Source of the DNA: a bacterium | Lineage (GTDB): Bacteria > JAGOBX01 | Length of the DNA stretch: 64,000 nucleotides | Direction of reading: 5' to 3' | Assembly (NCBI GenBank): GCA_029551925.1 | Contig: JAKPEO010000007.1 | Location: forward strand, 14,672 to 78,671 | Part shown: one piece after another, positions 54,063-63,021 of the stretch | Layout: the number at the start of each line of letters is the position of its first letter | How positions within the stretch are numbered: position 1 is the first letter of the stretch | The notes under the pieces: generated by a model | The model's input: the letters and a program-made list of their open reading frames with translations, nothing else | Told to the model about the DNA's origin: nothing | Database searches by the model: none | Translations under genes and position numbers: made by a program

Positions 54063-55235
54063 ATGAAAATAAGGTTTTTAATAATTCTATTATTTATTTT
54101 TTTTACACAGAATATTTTTGCGAATAATATTTACAAACAAATATTAAAATTTCAAGAAATATTGAATCATATTTCTCGGGCGCATATATCCAATCCGAAA
54201 GCGGAAGATTTAATCAACGGCGCGATTGACGGTATGATAAAATCGCTTGATGACCCTTATACAGTTTATATGGAAGAAAAAGAAACAGAGCATTTTCAAG
54301 ATAGAATCAAAGCGCATTTTGGTGGAATTGGCATTAGAATAGGCACATATACTGATGAAAAGGGCGATACTTATTTACAAATTATTGATTTATTGCCAGT
54401 AAAAGAAAGTCCGGCAAGAAAAGCAGGATTGCGCGCAAAAGATGTAATCTTAAAAATAGACGCGCGCGATGCTAAAAATATGCCATTTGACGAAGCGAAA
54501 AATTATTTGCGTGGAGAGGTTGGCAGCGAAGTAATATTAACAATTTTACGATTAACCGAGCCGGCTGATTCGCAAAATTTAATAATACCTGTGATACGCG
54601 GCGAAATAGAAATATTACAGACAAGTCATAAAATGTTAAGCGATTCAATTGCATATTTAAGGTTGGACAATTTTACAGAATTATCAGCAAAAGAAATTAA
54701 GGAAGCATTGGAAATAATAACCGACAGCGGCGCAGAAGCATTGATATTTGATTTACGCAGTAATCCCGGTGGATTATTGCAGGCGGCAGTAGACATATCA
54801 GGTTATTTTTTATCTGACAAAAAAAGAATAGTATATACAAAAAATAAAGAAAATGCAATTACTTCAGAATATTTTTCAACTGCTAATCAATTAACAAAAT
54901 TGCCACTAATTATTCTTACAAATGAATATAGCGCAAGCGCATCTGAAATTGTTACCGGCGCATTAAAAGCATATCGCCGAGCATTAATAGTAGGCAAAAA
55001 GACCTTCGGCAAAGGCTCAGTTCAGCAAGTGATAAATTTTTCTGATAAAACAAGTTTGAAAATTACTAATGCTTATTATTTTACGCCGGATGATAAATGC
55101 ATTAATAAAATCGGAATTGAGCCGGATATCGAAGTGTCCTTTAAGAGAAATACTGATAAAGACGACCAATTAGAAACAGCACTTGATATTCTTCGCGCAT
55201 TCAGGATTTTAAAAAATAGTTATGCCGGCAATTGA
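54063..55235 (+). CDS. C-terminal processing protease (S41)
   Basis: At 390 residues, there is a signal peptide (about 1-20), PDZ domain (about 85-170, GGIGIRIG and PARKAGLRAKDVILKID) and S41 protease domain. Catalytic Ser292 lies in NEYSASASEIV and Lys317 in KTFGKGSVQ. Such proteases trim the C-termini of periplasmic proteins. The next gene follows directly. Confidence 0.95.
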   Translation: MKIRFLIILLFIFFTQNIFANNIYKQILKFQEILNHISRAHISNPKAEDLINGAIDGMIKSLDDPYTVYMEEKETEHFQDRIKAHFGGIGIRIGTYTDEKGDTYLQIIDLLPVKESPARKAGLRAKDVILKIDARDAKNMPFDEAKNYLRGEVGSEVILTILRLTEPADSQNLIIPVIRGEIEILQTSHKMLSDSIAYLRLDNFTELSAKEIKEALEIITDSGAEALIFDLRSNPGGLLQAAVDISGYFLSDKKRIVYTKNKENAITSEYFSTANQLTKLPLIILTNEYSASASEIVTGALKAYRRALIVGKKTFGKGSVQQVINFSDKTSLKITNAYYFTPDDKCINKIGIEPDIEVSFKRNTDKDDQLETALDILRAFRILKNSYAGN

Positions 55236-55264
55236 AAAATATTATATTATCGAAAAAAAATATA

Positions 55265-56341
55265 ATGTTTAATATTCTAAAATTTTTGAAATATTATCTT
55301 TTCCAAAACGCTCAAAAAATAAATTATTCTCCACAAAAAATATTGATTATTAGAAACGACCATATCGGTGATGTTTGCGTATCATTGCCGTTTGTAAATT
55401 CCATAAAATTTTTTTTTCCTGATTGTGAAGTGCATATCCTTATAAATGTTTATACATTAGATATTATTTCTGGTAATCCGAATATTGATAAAATTATTAT
55501 TCAAAATAAAGATGACGCTATTTCTGATATTATTAATAAAATTCCAGATAATTATGATATTTTATTTAATTTAACATCAACAAAATTCAACGCGAAATTA
55601 TCTAAAAAAATCAATGCAAAATATAAAATTGGCTATGCTTATAAAATATATAATATCTTTGCTTTTAATAGATATGTATTTACTCATCGTCAAAATCCGC
55701 CTATTCACGAATGTGATTTTTGTTTTGAATTTCTTAAATTATGCAATATTGATTTTTTAGAAAAAAAACAAGAAATTGTAAAAAATACAGTTATTTATGT
55801 AAATGATTATGATAAAAAATATGTTGATGAATATTGGCAAAAATTGAAATTTGATAATTCCAAAAAAAATATAGGTATCCATCCCGGCGATAATAAATCA
55901 GCATTTAATTGGTCGTTAAAAAAATATATTGAATTGGCTGAATATTTAGCACAGGATTTTGAAATTGTCTTTATTTTCGGACCTGCGGAATTGGCGTTGA
56001 TGAATGATGAATTATTTAAAATCAAACAGCGCGTATATAATTTTAAAATTGTCGAAGGTAATTTGACAGTTAAGCAATTAGCGTATTTTATAAAAAAATT
56101 GAATTGTTTGGTATCAGGCAGCACTGGTCCTATGCATATCGCCGGATTAATGGATACTCCGACAGTTTCGATTTTTTCAAATAAACTGTCACATAATTAT
56201 AAAAAATGGCATCCGCTGAACAATAAATTTGAAATAATTGAGCCGCAAATAACTTCAAAAAAAAGCGAAGATATAAAAAAAAATATTGAACAAATACCAA
56301 TATCATTAGCAGTGGAAAAAATAAAAAAAATTATAAACTAA
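55265..56341 (+). CDS. Glycosyltransferase family 9 (heptosyltransferase-like)
   Basis: The ATG at 55265 gives 358 residues; a TTG at 55232 that overlaps the protease stop would add 11. ILIIRNDHIGDVCVSLPF is the GT9 N-terminal signature, IGIHPGDNKSAFNWSLKKY the donor-binding loop, and VSGSTGPMHIAGLMDTPTVSIF the conserved C-terminal segment. GT9 enzymes add heptose or similar sugars to LPS core, which supports an outer membrane. The 286-base gap that follows has a large hairpin. Confidence 0.88.
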   Translation: MFNILKFLKYYLFQNAQKINYSPQKILIIRNDHIGDVCVSLPFVNSIKFFFPDCEVHILINVYTLDIISGNPNIDKIIIQNKDDAISDIINKIPDNYDILFNLTSTKFNAKLSKKINAKYKIGYAYKIYNIFAFNRYVFTHRQNPPIHECDFCFEFLKLCNIDFLEKKQEIVKNTVIYVNDYDKKYVDEYWQKLKFDNSKKNIGIHPGDNKSAFNWSLKKYIELAEYLAQDFEIVFIFGPAELALMNDELFKIKQRVYNFKIVEGNLTVKQLAYFIKKLNCLVSGSTGPMHIAGLMDTPTVSIFSNKLSHNYKKWHPLNNKFEIIEPQITSKKSEDIKKNIEQIPISLAVEKIKKIIN

Positions 56342-56500
56342 AAAATGAGTGTTTGTATTTTGGGTGATTTAATTGATTTTGAAACAAAGCGAAAACATAC
56401 ATCCAAGAGCGAATACTGATAACAATAAAAATATTTTTAACCTTAAATTATTTCAATGGCCAGCGCTTGCCGCCGCAATTTAGAACATAACGATTTATTA

Positions 56501-56567
56501 CGAATGCGTTTCTAAAAAAGTTTTAATTTTTTGTTAAAAATATAGGTGATTTTTAGAAGCGCGTTCG
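56501..56567 (+). repeat. Long imperfect inverted repeat forming a hairpin
   Basis: The arms 56501-56518 (CGAATGCGTTTCTAAAAA) and 56550-56567 pair over 18 positions, with two U-G wobbles in the rightward RNA only. The loop contains a further TTTTAA/TTAAAA pair. It lies between the GT9 gene and the deleted AAA/nuclease gene. It might be a terminator for the former, or a remnant of an element end. Confidence 0.5.
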
Positions 56568-56627
56568 ATTTTTAGATGTATTTACTTTTTCCTTGATTTT
56601 TAAATATTAATCGTGTATATTCAAATT

Positions 56628-56993
56628 ATGAAAAAACTAATATCAATCGGCAAATCAGATTTTAAAGATGCGATAGAAAGTAATAATTATTATATAGACA
56701 AGAATCTGTTGATAAAAGAATTGATAAACTCCGAAGTGCGGATAGGGTTATTTCTGCGACCGCGTAGATTTGGTATAGTTGACATTGTTATTTGGCATAA
56801 AAAAGATAAAAAGAAACCGGCAATAATAATGGAACTAAAAAAACTTGAAGATAAAACATTAGAAGAAACGCTTAAACAAATCGTAAAAAAATTTTATGTT
56901 CTCGATTTACAAAATCAGGGCTATTCAAATATCATCAAGATTGCAGTTGTATTTGACGGCAAGAATATTAATTTAAAATTTGAGAAAAATTAA
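56628..56993 (+). pseudogene. AAA-ATPase-like/PD-(D/E)XK gene with in-frame internal deletion
   Basis: The 121-residue frame (ATG at 56628) joins two ends of a much larger protein. Its first 50 residues (KLISIGKSDFKDAIESNNYY, then IDKNLLIKELINS and LFLRPRRFG) are the start of AAA-ATPase-like family PF09820, where RPRRFGKT normally opens the Walker A. Here the sequence breaks directly after RRFG and goes on with IVDIVIWHKKDKKKPAIIMELK, the PD-(D/E)XK C-terminal domain (PF08011). The whole ATPase core, some 350 or more residues, is missing while the frame is kept. It could be a dead remnant, or a short expressed nuclease-like protein. Confidence 0.85.
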
Positions 56994-57025
56994 ATAATTT
57001 TTTTTATTTAAGGAGGAACTATAAA

Positions 57026-58717
57026 ATGTCAGAATTCAATAATTTATCAAAAGAAGCGCAAGGATTATGGAATGAAATTATGACAGGCGTAAATGAAAAG
57101 CCAATTCATAAAAATCCCAATAATCCTAAAACAAAAAAAATACTCAACCGCATAAAAGAAATAGCGCTAATAAATGCTGCGCCAACAGAAGTGGTGTTTG
57201 GTACTTCCGGCTGGCGCGGTATAGTAGGAGTAAGTCATACAATAACAAATATAGCGCGCGTTACAGAAGCAGTGGTGGAATTAGTAAAAACAGCGAACAA
57301 AAAATTATTGAAATCAATAGGAGTAGCAGATTTTACTGACTTTCAAAAACGCGGAGTAGTAGTAGGCAGAGACAACAGAATATTAGGTGAGGAATTTTTA
57401 GAAACTGTAATTGCAATATTACAAAAACATAAAGTAAAGGTTTATTATGCTGGCGAGACGCCGACACCTGAATATTCTGCGGCTGTTTTGCAATTAAATG
57501 CCGCATTATCAATTAATCTCACGCCGAGCCATAATCCTGGCGCATATGCCGGCTATAAATTAAATCCGTCAGACGGTGGACCTGCTGGCGAAGATATAAC
57601 AGTTCCTCTTGAAAAAATAGCAAATAAATTAATGACTAGACCTATACATATTCCCAGAATAAACTGGAAAAATGTAAAAAAGATCGATACAATGAAATTA
57701 TATTTAAAACATATAAATGAAAATATCCCGGATATTATAAATGTTAATGAACTTATAAAATTTATTAAATCCGGCGAAATAGCATTGGCAATTGACCATA
57801 TACATGGCGCTACGCGTGGCAGGCCTAAATATTTTTTCAAACTTACAGGTAAAGAAAAAAATATCAAAATTCTCAATAATGACGACAATGTTTTATTTCA
57901 CGGGGTAAAGCCGGAACCGAACGCTAAAAACCTAAAAGATGCAGAAGCATTTTTAAATAAAAGCAAATGCAAATATAAATTAGGTGCTTTATTGGATCCT
58001 GACGGCGATAGAATTAGATTTACAAATGGTAAAGAGCAGGTGGATATGAATAATTTCGGCGCGCTTGCGTTTCATTTTTTGGCATTATACAAAAATTCAA
58101 TTGGCGGAGTAGCAAAGACAGTTGCTACAAGTAATTTTGTTAATGCTATTGCTAATGGTCTTAAACGTCCTGTATTTGAAACCAATGTAGGTTTTAAATA
58201 TTTTAGACCTTATTTAAAGCCTGGCGCAAAACAGCCGGCAATCTGCGCATTTGAAGAATCAGACGGGTTCAGTATCGGCTATGCTAATATATTAGAAAAA
58301 GATGCGTTTGGCGCTTTAATGTTAGCAATAGAAATTATAAGATTAACAAAAATGGATATTGTTGAATATCTTAAAGCATTGAAAAAATCATTTGGAGTAT
58401 ATGAAGCGGTAAAATCTTCTGTTGATATACCGGCAGAATTATCGAAAGCCGATAAGGAAGCGAAAATAAAAAAAATTGCTGATATGTATAAAATTGGAGA
58501 CAAGATAAAATTATCTGATAAAATCGAAAAAAAAGTTATTAATAAATTTCCAGACGATGGAATAAAATTTGAATTTGAAGATAAGAGTAATTTATTGATT
58601 CGCGCTTCTGGGACAGAGCCGATTATTAAAATTTACGCTGAATCGCCTGTAAGCCGCGAAGATTGCGTAACCATAAATTCCTATGGCACGAATTTAGTAA
58701 AAAAAGTTTTTGGTTGA
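57026..58717 (+). CDS. Phosphoglucomutase/phosphomannomutase family protein
   Basis: This 563-residue protein has the four-domain alpha-D-phosphohexomutase fold. The catalytic phosphoserine loop is NLTPSHNPGAYAGYKLNPSDGG (Ser in TPSHNP), the metal loop is LLDPDGDRIRF, the sugar-binding loop is EESDGFSIGY, and the phosphate-binding loop is RASGTEPIIKIY. The length and the N-terminal TSGWRG favour phosphoglucomutase. It interconverts glucose 1- and 6-phosphates for glycogen and nucleotide-sugar supply. AGGAGG lies before the ATG. Confidence 0.92.
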   Translation: MSEFNNLSKEAQGLWNEIMTGVNEKPIHKNPNNPKTKKILNRIKEIALINAAPTEVVFGTSGWRGIVGVSHTITNIARVTEAVVELVKTANKKLLKSIGVADFTDFQKRGVVVGRDNRILGEEFLETVIAILQKHKVKVYYAGETPTPEYSAAVLQLNAALSINLTPSHNPGAYAGYKLNPSDGGPAGEDITVPLEKIANKLMTRPIHIPRINWKNVKKIDTMKLYLKHINENIPDIINVNELIKFIKSGEIALAIDHIHGATRGRPKYFFKLTGKEKNIKILNNDDNVLFHGVKPEPNAKNLKDAEAFLNKSKCKYKLGALLDPDGDRIRFTNGKEQVDMNNFGALAFHFLALYKNSIGGVAKTVATSNFVNAIANGLKRPVFETNVGFKYFRPYLKPGAKQPAICAFEESDGFSIGYANILEKDAFGALMLAIEIIRLTKMDIVEYLKALKKSFGVYEAVKSSVDIPAELSKADKEAKIKKIADMYKIGDKIKLSDKIEKKVINKFPDDGIKFEFEDKSNLLIRASGTEPIIKIYAESPVSREDCVTINSYGTNLVKKVFG

Positions 58718-58742
58718 TTTTTTAATTATAATGTAATATAAT
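58714..58742 (+). promoter_or_regulatory. Sigma-70-type promoter before fabH
   Basis: TTGATT (58714-58719) overlaps the stop codon of the mutase gene, and TATAAT (58737-58742) follows 17 bases on. The fabH ATG is 37 bases downstream. Confidence 0.6.
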
Positions 58743-58778
58743 ACTTCTTTAATTTTTTTATGGAAGTGAAATATTAAA

Positions 58779-59753
58779 ATGAAAGCAAGAATTATAGGTA
58801 CTGGTTCGTATTTACCAGAAAAAATTTTGACAAACTTTGATTTAGAAAAAATGGTAGATACAACTGATGAATGGATAGTTTCACGGTCTGGTATCCGTGA
58901 GCGTAGAATAGCCGCGCCAACAGAAACAACATCAACGCTCGGAAATATCGCGGCAAAAAAAGCGTTAAAAAACGCTGGCGTAAAACCAAAAGATATTGAC
59001 ATAATAATCGTGTCATCATTAGCAGGAGATATGTTTATACCGTCTACTGCTTGTAGAATTCAGAAATTAATTGGCGCTAAAAATTCATTTGCTTTTGATA
59101 TTAACGCCGCATGTTCTGGATTTGTTTATGCCTTGGCTGTCGCTACGCAATTCATCGAAAATAAAACATATAAAAATGCGCTGATTGTATCTACTGAATG
59201 CTGTTCAAGATTTACAGATTGGCAAGACCGCAGCACCTGTGTATTATTTGGGGACGGCGCTGGCGCAGTGGTATTAACAGCGGATAAGCGATGTGGCGTA
59301 GATGCTATTGATTTAATAAGCGATGGTGAACTATCCGAAATATTAACTATCCCAGGCGGCGGCGTTACGCATCCTGCAACAATTGAAACTGTAAATAACA
59401 GATTGCATTATATCAAAATGGATGGGCCAGAAGTATATAAAGCGGCAATAAAAATGATGTCCGCTTCTATTACAAAAGTATTGCAAAAATCTAATATCCC
59501 AAAGGAAAAAATAGATTATTTCATACCGCATCAAGCGAATGTCAGAATTATAGATTCATTAAGAAAACGATTAACTTTGCCGCCAGATAAAGTTATGATA
59601 AATGTTGACAAATACGGCAATACTTCTTCGGCTACAATTCCAATAGGTTTAGACGAAGCGATAAAGAATGGAAAAATCAAAAAAGGTAATAAAGTGTTAA
59701 TAACAGCGGCAGGCGCTGGCTTTACTGCCGGGTCAATTATTTTTACATATTAG
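58779..59753 (+). CDS. fabH: Beta-ketoacyl-ACP synthase III
   Basis: This 324-residue thiolase-fold enzyme carries catalytic Cys112 (NAACSGFVYAL), His (FIPHQANVRI) and Asn (YGNTSSATIPIGLDE). It condenses acetyl-CoA with malonyl-ACP to start fatty acid synthesis. The fabF gene follows 17 bases later, so the two form an initiation/elongation pair; other fab genes are not in the window. Confidence 0.96.
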   Translation: MKARIIGTGSYLPEKILTNFDLEKMVDTTDEWIVSRSGIRERRIAAPTETTSTLGNIAAKKALKNAGVKPKDIDIIIVSSLAGDMFIPSTACRIQKLIGAKNSFAFDINAACSGFVYALAVATQFIENKTYKNALIVSTECCSRFTDWQDRSTCVLFGDGAGAVVLTADKRCGVDAIDLISDGELSEILTIPGGGVTHPATIETVNNRLHYIKMDGPEVYKAAIKMMSASITKVLQKSNIPKEKIDYFIPHQANVRIIDSLRKRLTLPPDKVMINVDKYGNTSSATIPIGLDEAIKNGKIKKGNKVLITAAGAGFTAGSIIFTY

Positions 59754-59770
59754 AGATGATGGAGTAAAAT

Positions 59771-61018
59771 ATGTCAAGAAGAAGAGTAGTAATAACTGGA
59801 ATGGGGGCAATTGCTCCGGGCAATAGTTTAAATGTCGAACAATTTTGGCAGACGATAATTTCAGGCGAATCAACTGCTGATAATATTACGCTATTTGATG
59901 CGTCAGCATATAATGCCAAATTCGCTTGTGAAACAAAGGGCTTTGACCCGTTAAATTATATGGACAAAAAAAAAGCGCGAAAACGCGACAGATGCACACA
60001 ATTTGCTATTGCTGCGGCAACAGAAGCGCTCAAACATTCAGGATTAACGCCAGAAAATACTGATTTTAAGAAAGTCGGAGTTATTATTGGTTCTGGTATT
60101 GGAGGTATTCAGACATTAGAAGAAGAGATTAGAACATTAGCAATAAAAGGACCGTCGCGCGTAAGTCCGTTTGTGATACCAATGTTTATTTTAAATATCA
60201 TATCAGGCGAAGTATCAATAGAATTCGGATTAAAAGGTGTTAATTATGCAATTTGTTCAGCTTGCGCGTCCGGCACGCACGCGATAGGCGTAGCGTATCA
60301 TACAATCCGCGACGGTTTTGCAGAAGCGATAATAACAGGCGGTTCAGAAGCAGCAATCACGCCAATAGGCGTGGCTGGCTTTTGTTCGCTGCGCGCGCTA
60401 TCAACGCGAAACGATTCGCCCAAAACAGCGAGCAGACCGTTCGATGCGGACCGCGACGGTTTTGTAATGGGCGAGGGCTGCGGACTATTAGTTTTAGAGT
60501 CATTAGAAAACGCTCAAAAACGCGGCGCTAATATATATGCTGAAATCATCGGTTTTGGCACCACCGGCGACGCTTATCATATTACTGCTCCTGCGCCAGA
60601 AGGCGAAGGAGCAGCGCGCTGTTTTGAAATGGCGCTTGCTGATGCCAATATAAAACCAGAAGAAATCGATTATATTAATGCGCACGGCACTTCTACTAAA
60701 TATAATGACGAATTAGAAACAGCGGCAATTAAAAAGGTATTCGGTGAACATTCAAAAAAATTAAAAATTAGTTCAACAAAATCTACAACTGGTCATCTTT
60801 TAGGAGCAGCAGGCGGTATTGAAGCAATTGCGGCGATTTTAGCGATAAACAAAGGAATTATTCCTCCAACAATTAATTATACAACGCCAGATCCTGAATG
60901 CGATTTAGATTATGTGCCAAATAAAGCGATTGAAATGCAAGTGAATAAAGCATTATCTGATTCATTAGGATTTGGCGGGCATAATGCCGCTATAATTTTC
61001 AGTAAATTTAATCAGTAA
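59771..61018 (+). CDS. fabF: Beta-ketoacyl-ACP synthase II
   Basis: A 415-residue protein with Cys165 (ICSACASGTHAIG), His in NAHGTSTKYNDELET and His in STTGHLLGAAGGIEA, the standard Cys-His-His triad of FabF. It elongates acyl-ACP with malonyl-ACP. GGAG is eight bases ahead of the ATG. A potential in-frame lipoprotein operon follows. Confidence 0.97.
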   Translation: MSRRRVVITGMGAIAPGNSLNVEQFWQTIISGESTADNITLFDASAYNAKFACETKGFDPLNYMDKKKARKRDRCTQFAIAAATEALKHSGLTPENTDFKKVGVIIGSGIGGIQTLEEEIRTLAIKGPSRVSPFVIPMFILNIISGEVSIEFGLKGVNYAICSACASGTHAIGVAYHTIRDGFAEAIITGGSEAAITPIGVAGFCSLRALSTRNDSPKTASRPFDADRDGFVMGEGCGLLVLESLENAQKRGANIYAEIIGFGTTGDAYHITAPAPEGEGAARCFEMALADANIKPEEIDYINAHGTSTKYNDELETAAIKKVFGEHSKKLKISSTKSTTGHLLGAAGGIEAIAAILAINKGIIPPTINYTTPDPECDLDYVPNKAIEMQVNKALSDSLGFGGHNAAIIFSKFNQ

Positions 61019-61037
61019 TAATTTTTAAGGTGAGAAA

Positions 61038-61580
61038 TTGAAAAAAATTGTTTTTAAATTGTTTTTGTCGGTAATTGTTTTTTTATTGATTACAAATTGC
61101 GGAGCAAAAAAAATATTTTATGAGCCATACGCAGCAGCACCTGACACGTTATTAACAAAACAAACAAAAAAAGAATTAGGTAAAGAAAAATACCAAGAAT
61201 ATAAAAAACGCAAAAAAATTATTAGTAATCAATGGAAAAAATATGAAAAACTAAGGAAAATGTTAACAGACAAAAATTTTGATAATTTCGATAAATTATT
61301 AAAAGAACTCGAAGATTATCAAGATAAACATAAAAATATTTTGAAATATGATGAATATTATTATGGCGCAATTTATTATTCCGGGATAAAGCAATTACTA
61401 CAATACAATTTTTCAGAAGCAGAAAAAATATTCAAAAATATTCCAGAAAGTTCAATATTTTATATACACGCTCAAAATAAAATTAAAAATTTAAATGCTG
61501 ATACGGACGGCGATGGATATATTGACGAATGGGAAAATTTAGAGGGCTTTAATCCGCTTAATCCATATTCGCATCCTTAA
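61038..61580 (+). CDS. Putative lipoprotein ending in a calcium-binding-like loop
   Basis: The start is TTG at 61038 with a good AAGGTGAG upstream. The 180-residue product has lipobox ITNC (about residue 21). A highly charged helical region follows (about 40-150, TPR-like pairs). Near the C-terminus, DTDGDGYIDEWENLEGFNP matches thrombospondin type 3 or EF-hand-like DxDxDG calcium loops. The role is unknown, possibly an outer-membrane assembly lipoprotein. Confidence 0.75.
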   Translation: MKKIVFKLFLSVIVFLLITNCGAKKIFYEPYAAAPDTLLTKQTKKELGKEKYQEYKKRKKIISNQWKKYEKLRKMLTDKNFDNFDKLLKELEDYQDKHKNILKYDEYYYGAIYYSGIKQLLQYNFSEAEKIFKNIPESSIFYIHAQNKIKNLNADTDGDGYIDEWENLEGFNPLNPYSHP

Positions 61581-61619
61581 AACCATTAAAATTCTAACTA
61601 AAACAAAATATTTTACCAA

Positions 61620-61892
61620 ATGGAAACTCAAAAAAAAATAGAAAATGAAGCATCGCTATTATTAAAACAGATAAAAAACAAATGTTCGGAATTAGGAATT
61701 TCTCTTATTTTTGATAAATTAGAAAATGACGGCGGCTCGTGCAAATATAAAAATAAACTCTTCATTGTAATCAACAAATTTTATTCAGACATCCAAAAAC
61801 TTTCGATTTTTTTTAGTGAAATATCAAAAACTGAATACAATTCGCAATTTGAAGATTTAAAAAATAAATTTTCAAAATTGATTGAAAAATAA
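61620..61892 (+). CDS. Small unrecognised protein
   Basis: A 90-residue product, charged and without signal peptide. It has one short hydrophobic strand pattern (LFIVINKFYSDIQKLSIFF), otherwise helical. I do not recognise a family. It lies 40 bases after the lipoprotein gene and ends directly before the glycosyltransferase ATG, so it is probably translated with it. Confidence 0.6.
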   Translation: METQKKIENEASLLLKQIKNKCSELGISLIFDKLENDGGSCKYKNKLFIVINKFYSDIQKLSIFFSEISKTEYNSQFEDLKNKFSKLIEK

Positions 61893-61893
61893 A

Positions 61894-63021
61894 ATGGCTG
61901 AAAAACCGAAACTTTTATTTATTACAAACGACTATCCGCCGAACGAAGGCGGAATGGAAACCTGCGCTTTGGAATTATCTGAAAATTTCAAAAATTATTT
62001 TGATGAATTAATAATAATAACCAATTCGCATAAGCATAATTACAATAATTGTCAAATAATAAAAATAAATATTTCGCGAAATTTCATTTTTAAATTTTTA
62101 AAGTTATTGTTTTGTTTTGCCAAAATATTATTGGCCCATAAGCCGCAATATATATATATAAATACTTGGTCGCCAAATGGTCTGCCAATTTTTTTATTAA
62201 CGCGAATATTCAAAATCCCATATTTTATAACAGCGCACGGATTAGATATTGTTGAACCGCTAAAAAGTAAATTTCATAAATTTTGTATGACGATTGTTCT
62301 AAACAACGCTAAAAAAATTATTTGCGTCAGTCATTACACAAAAGAATTAATAGAAAAATATTTAACATTAAAAAAAAAAAATAATTTATTTGTAATTAAT
62401 AACGGGATAAATTTAAAAAAATTCAAGAATGAAAATATTGATATCGCTAAAAAAAAAATAGGCGCGGAAAAAAAATTTATTTTATTAACAGTATCAAGAT
62501 TAACGCCACGTAAAGGACATTTACAGGTCATTGATTGTATAGTTGAATTAAAAAAAGAAATTAATAATATTTTATATTTAATAGTAGGGCGCGGCCCGAA
62601 CGAAAAAACAATTGCTGAAAAAATTGAAATTTTAAATCTTCAAGAAAATGTAAAATTAATAGGTTTTATTAATGATAGCGAATTATTGAACTATTACAAT
62701 GCCTGTGATATATTCATAATGCTGAGCGATGAAATTTTAGAGACTGGCGATGTCGAGGGTTTTGGCGTAGCATATTTAGAAGCTAATGCTTGCGCCAAAC
62801 CAGCTATAGCAAAAAACAGCGGCGGCGCGCGTGACGCTATAAAAAATGGAATAAATGGGTTTTTATGCGAAAATAATAAAGAAGTGATTGAAAAAATCAA
62901 ATATCTTTATTATAATTGTGATAAAAAAAATGAAATTGGCAAAACAGCTCAAAAATATTTAATAGATAATTTTGATTGGCAAATTATTGCAAAAAAATAT
63001 ATTCAGGAAATTGTAAAATGA
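61894..63021 (+). CDS. Glycosyltransferase family 4
   Basis: The ATG at 61894 gives 375 residues; an in-frame TTG at 61882 is less likely. FITNDYPPNEGGMETCALELS is the N-terminal GT4 start (acceptor side), FITAHGLDIVEPL and ICVSHYTKELI follow, and the donor-binding C-terminal domain has LTVSRLTPRKGH and EGFGVAYLEANACAKPAIA (the ExxxxxxxE pattern). It is a GT-B retaining transferase for surface polysaccharide. Its stop overlaps the start of cheB by four bases. Confidence 0.92.
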   Translation: MAEKPKLLFITNDYPPNEGGMETCALELSENFKNYFDELIIITNSHKHNYNNCQIIKINISRNFIFKFLKLLFCFAKILLAHKPQYIYINTWSPNGLPIFLLTRIFKIPYFITAHGLDIVEPLKSKFHKFCMTIVLNNAKKIICVSHYTKELIEKYLTLKKKNNLFVINNGINLKKFKNENIDIAKKKIGAEKKFILLTVSRLTPRKGHLQVIDCIVELKKEINNILYLIVGRGPNEKTIAEKIEILNLQENVKLIGFINDSELLNYYNACDIFIMLSDEILETGDVEGFGVAYLEANACAKPAIAKNSGGARDAIKNGINGFLCENNKEVIEKIKYLYYNCDKKNEIGKTAQKYLIDNFDWQIIAKKYIQEIVK

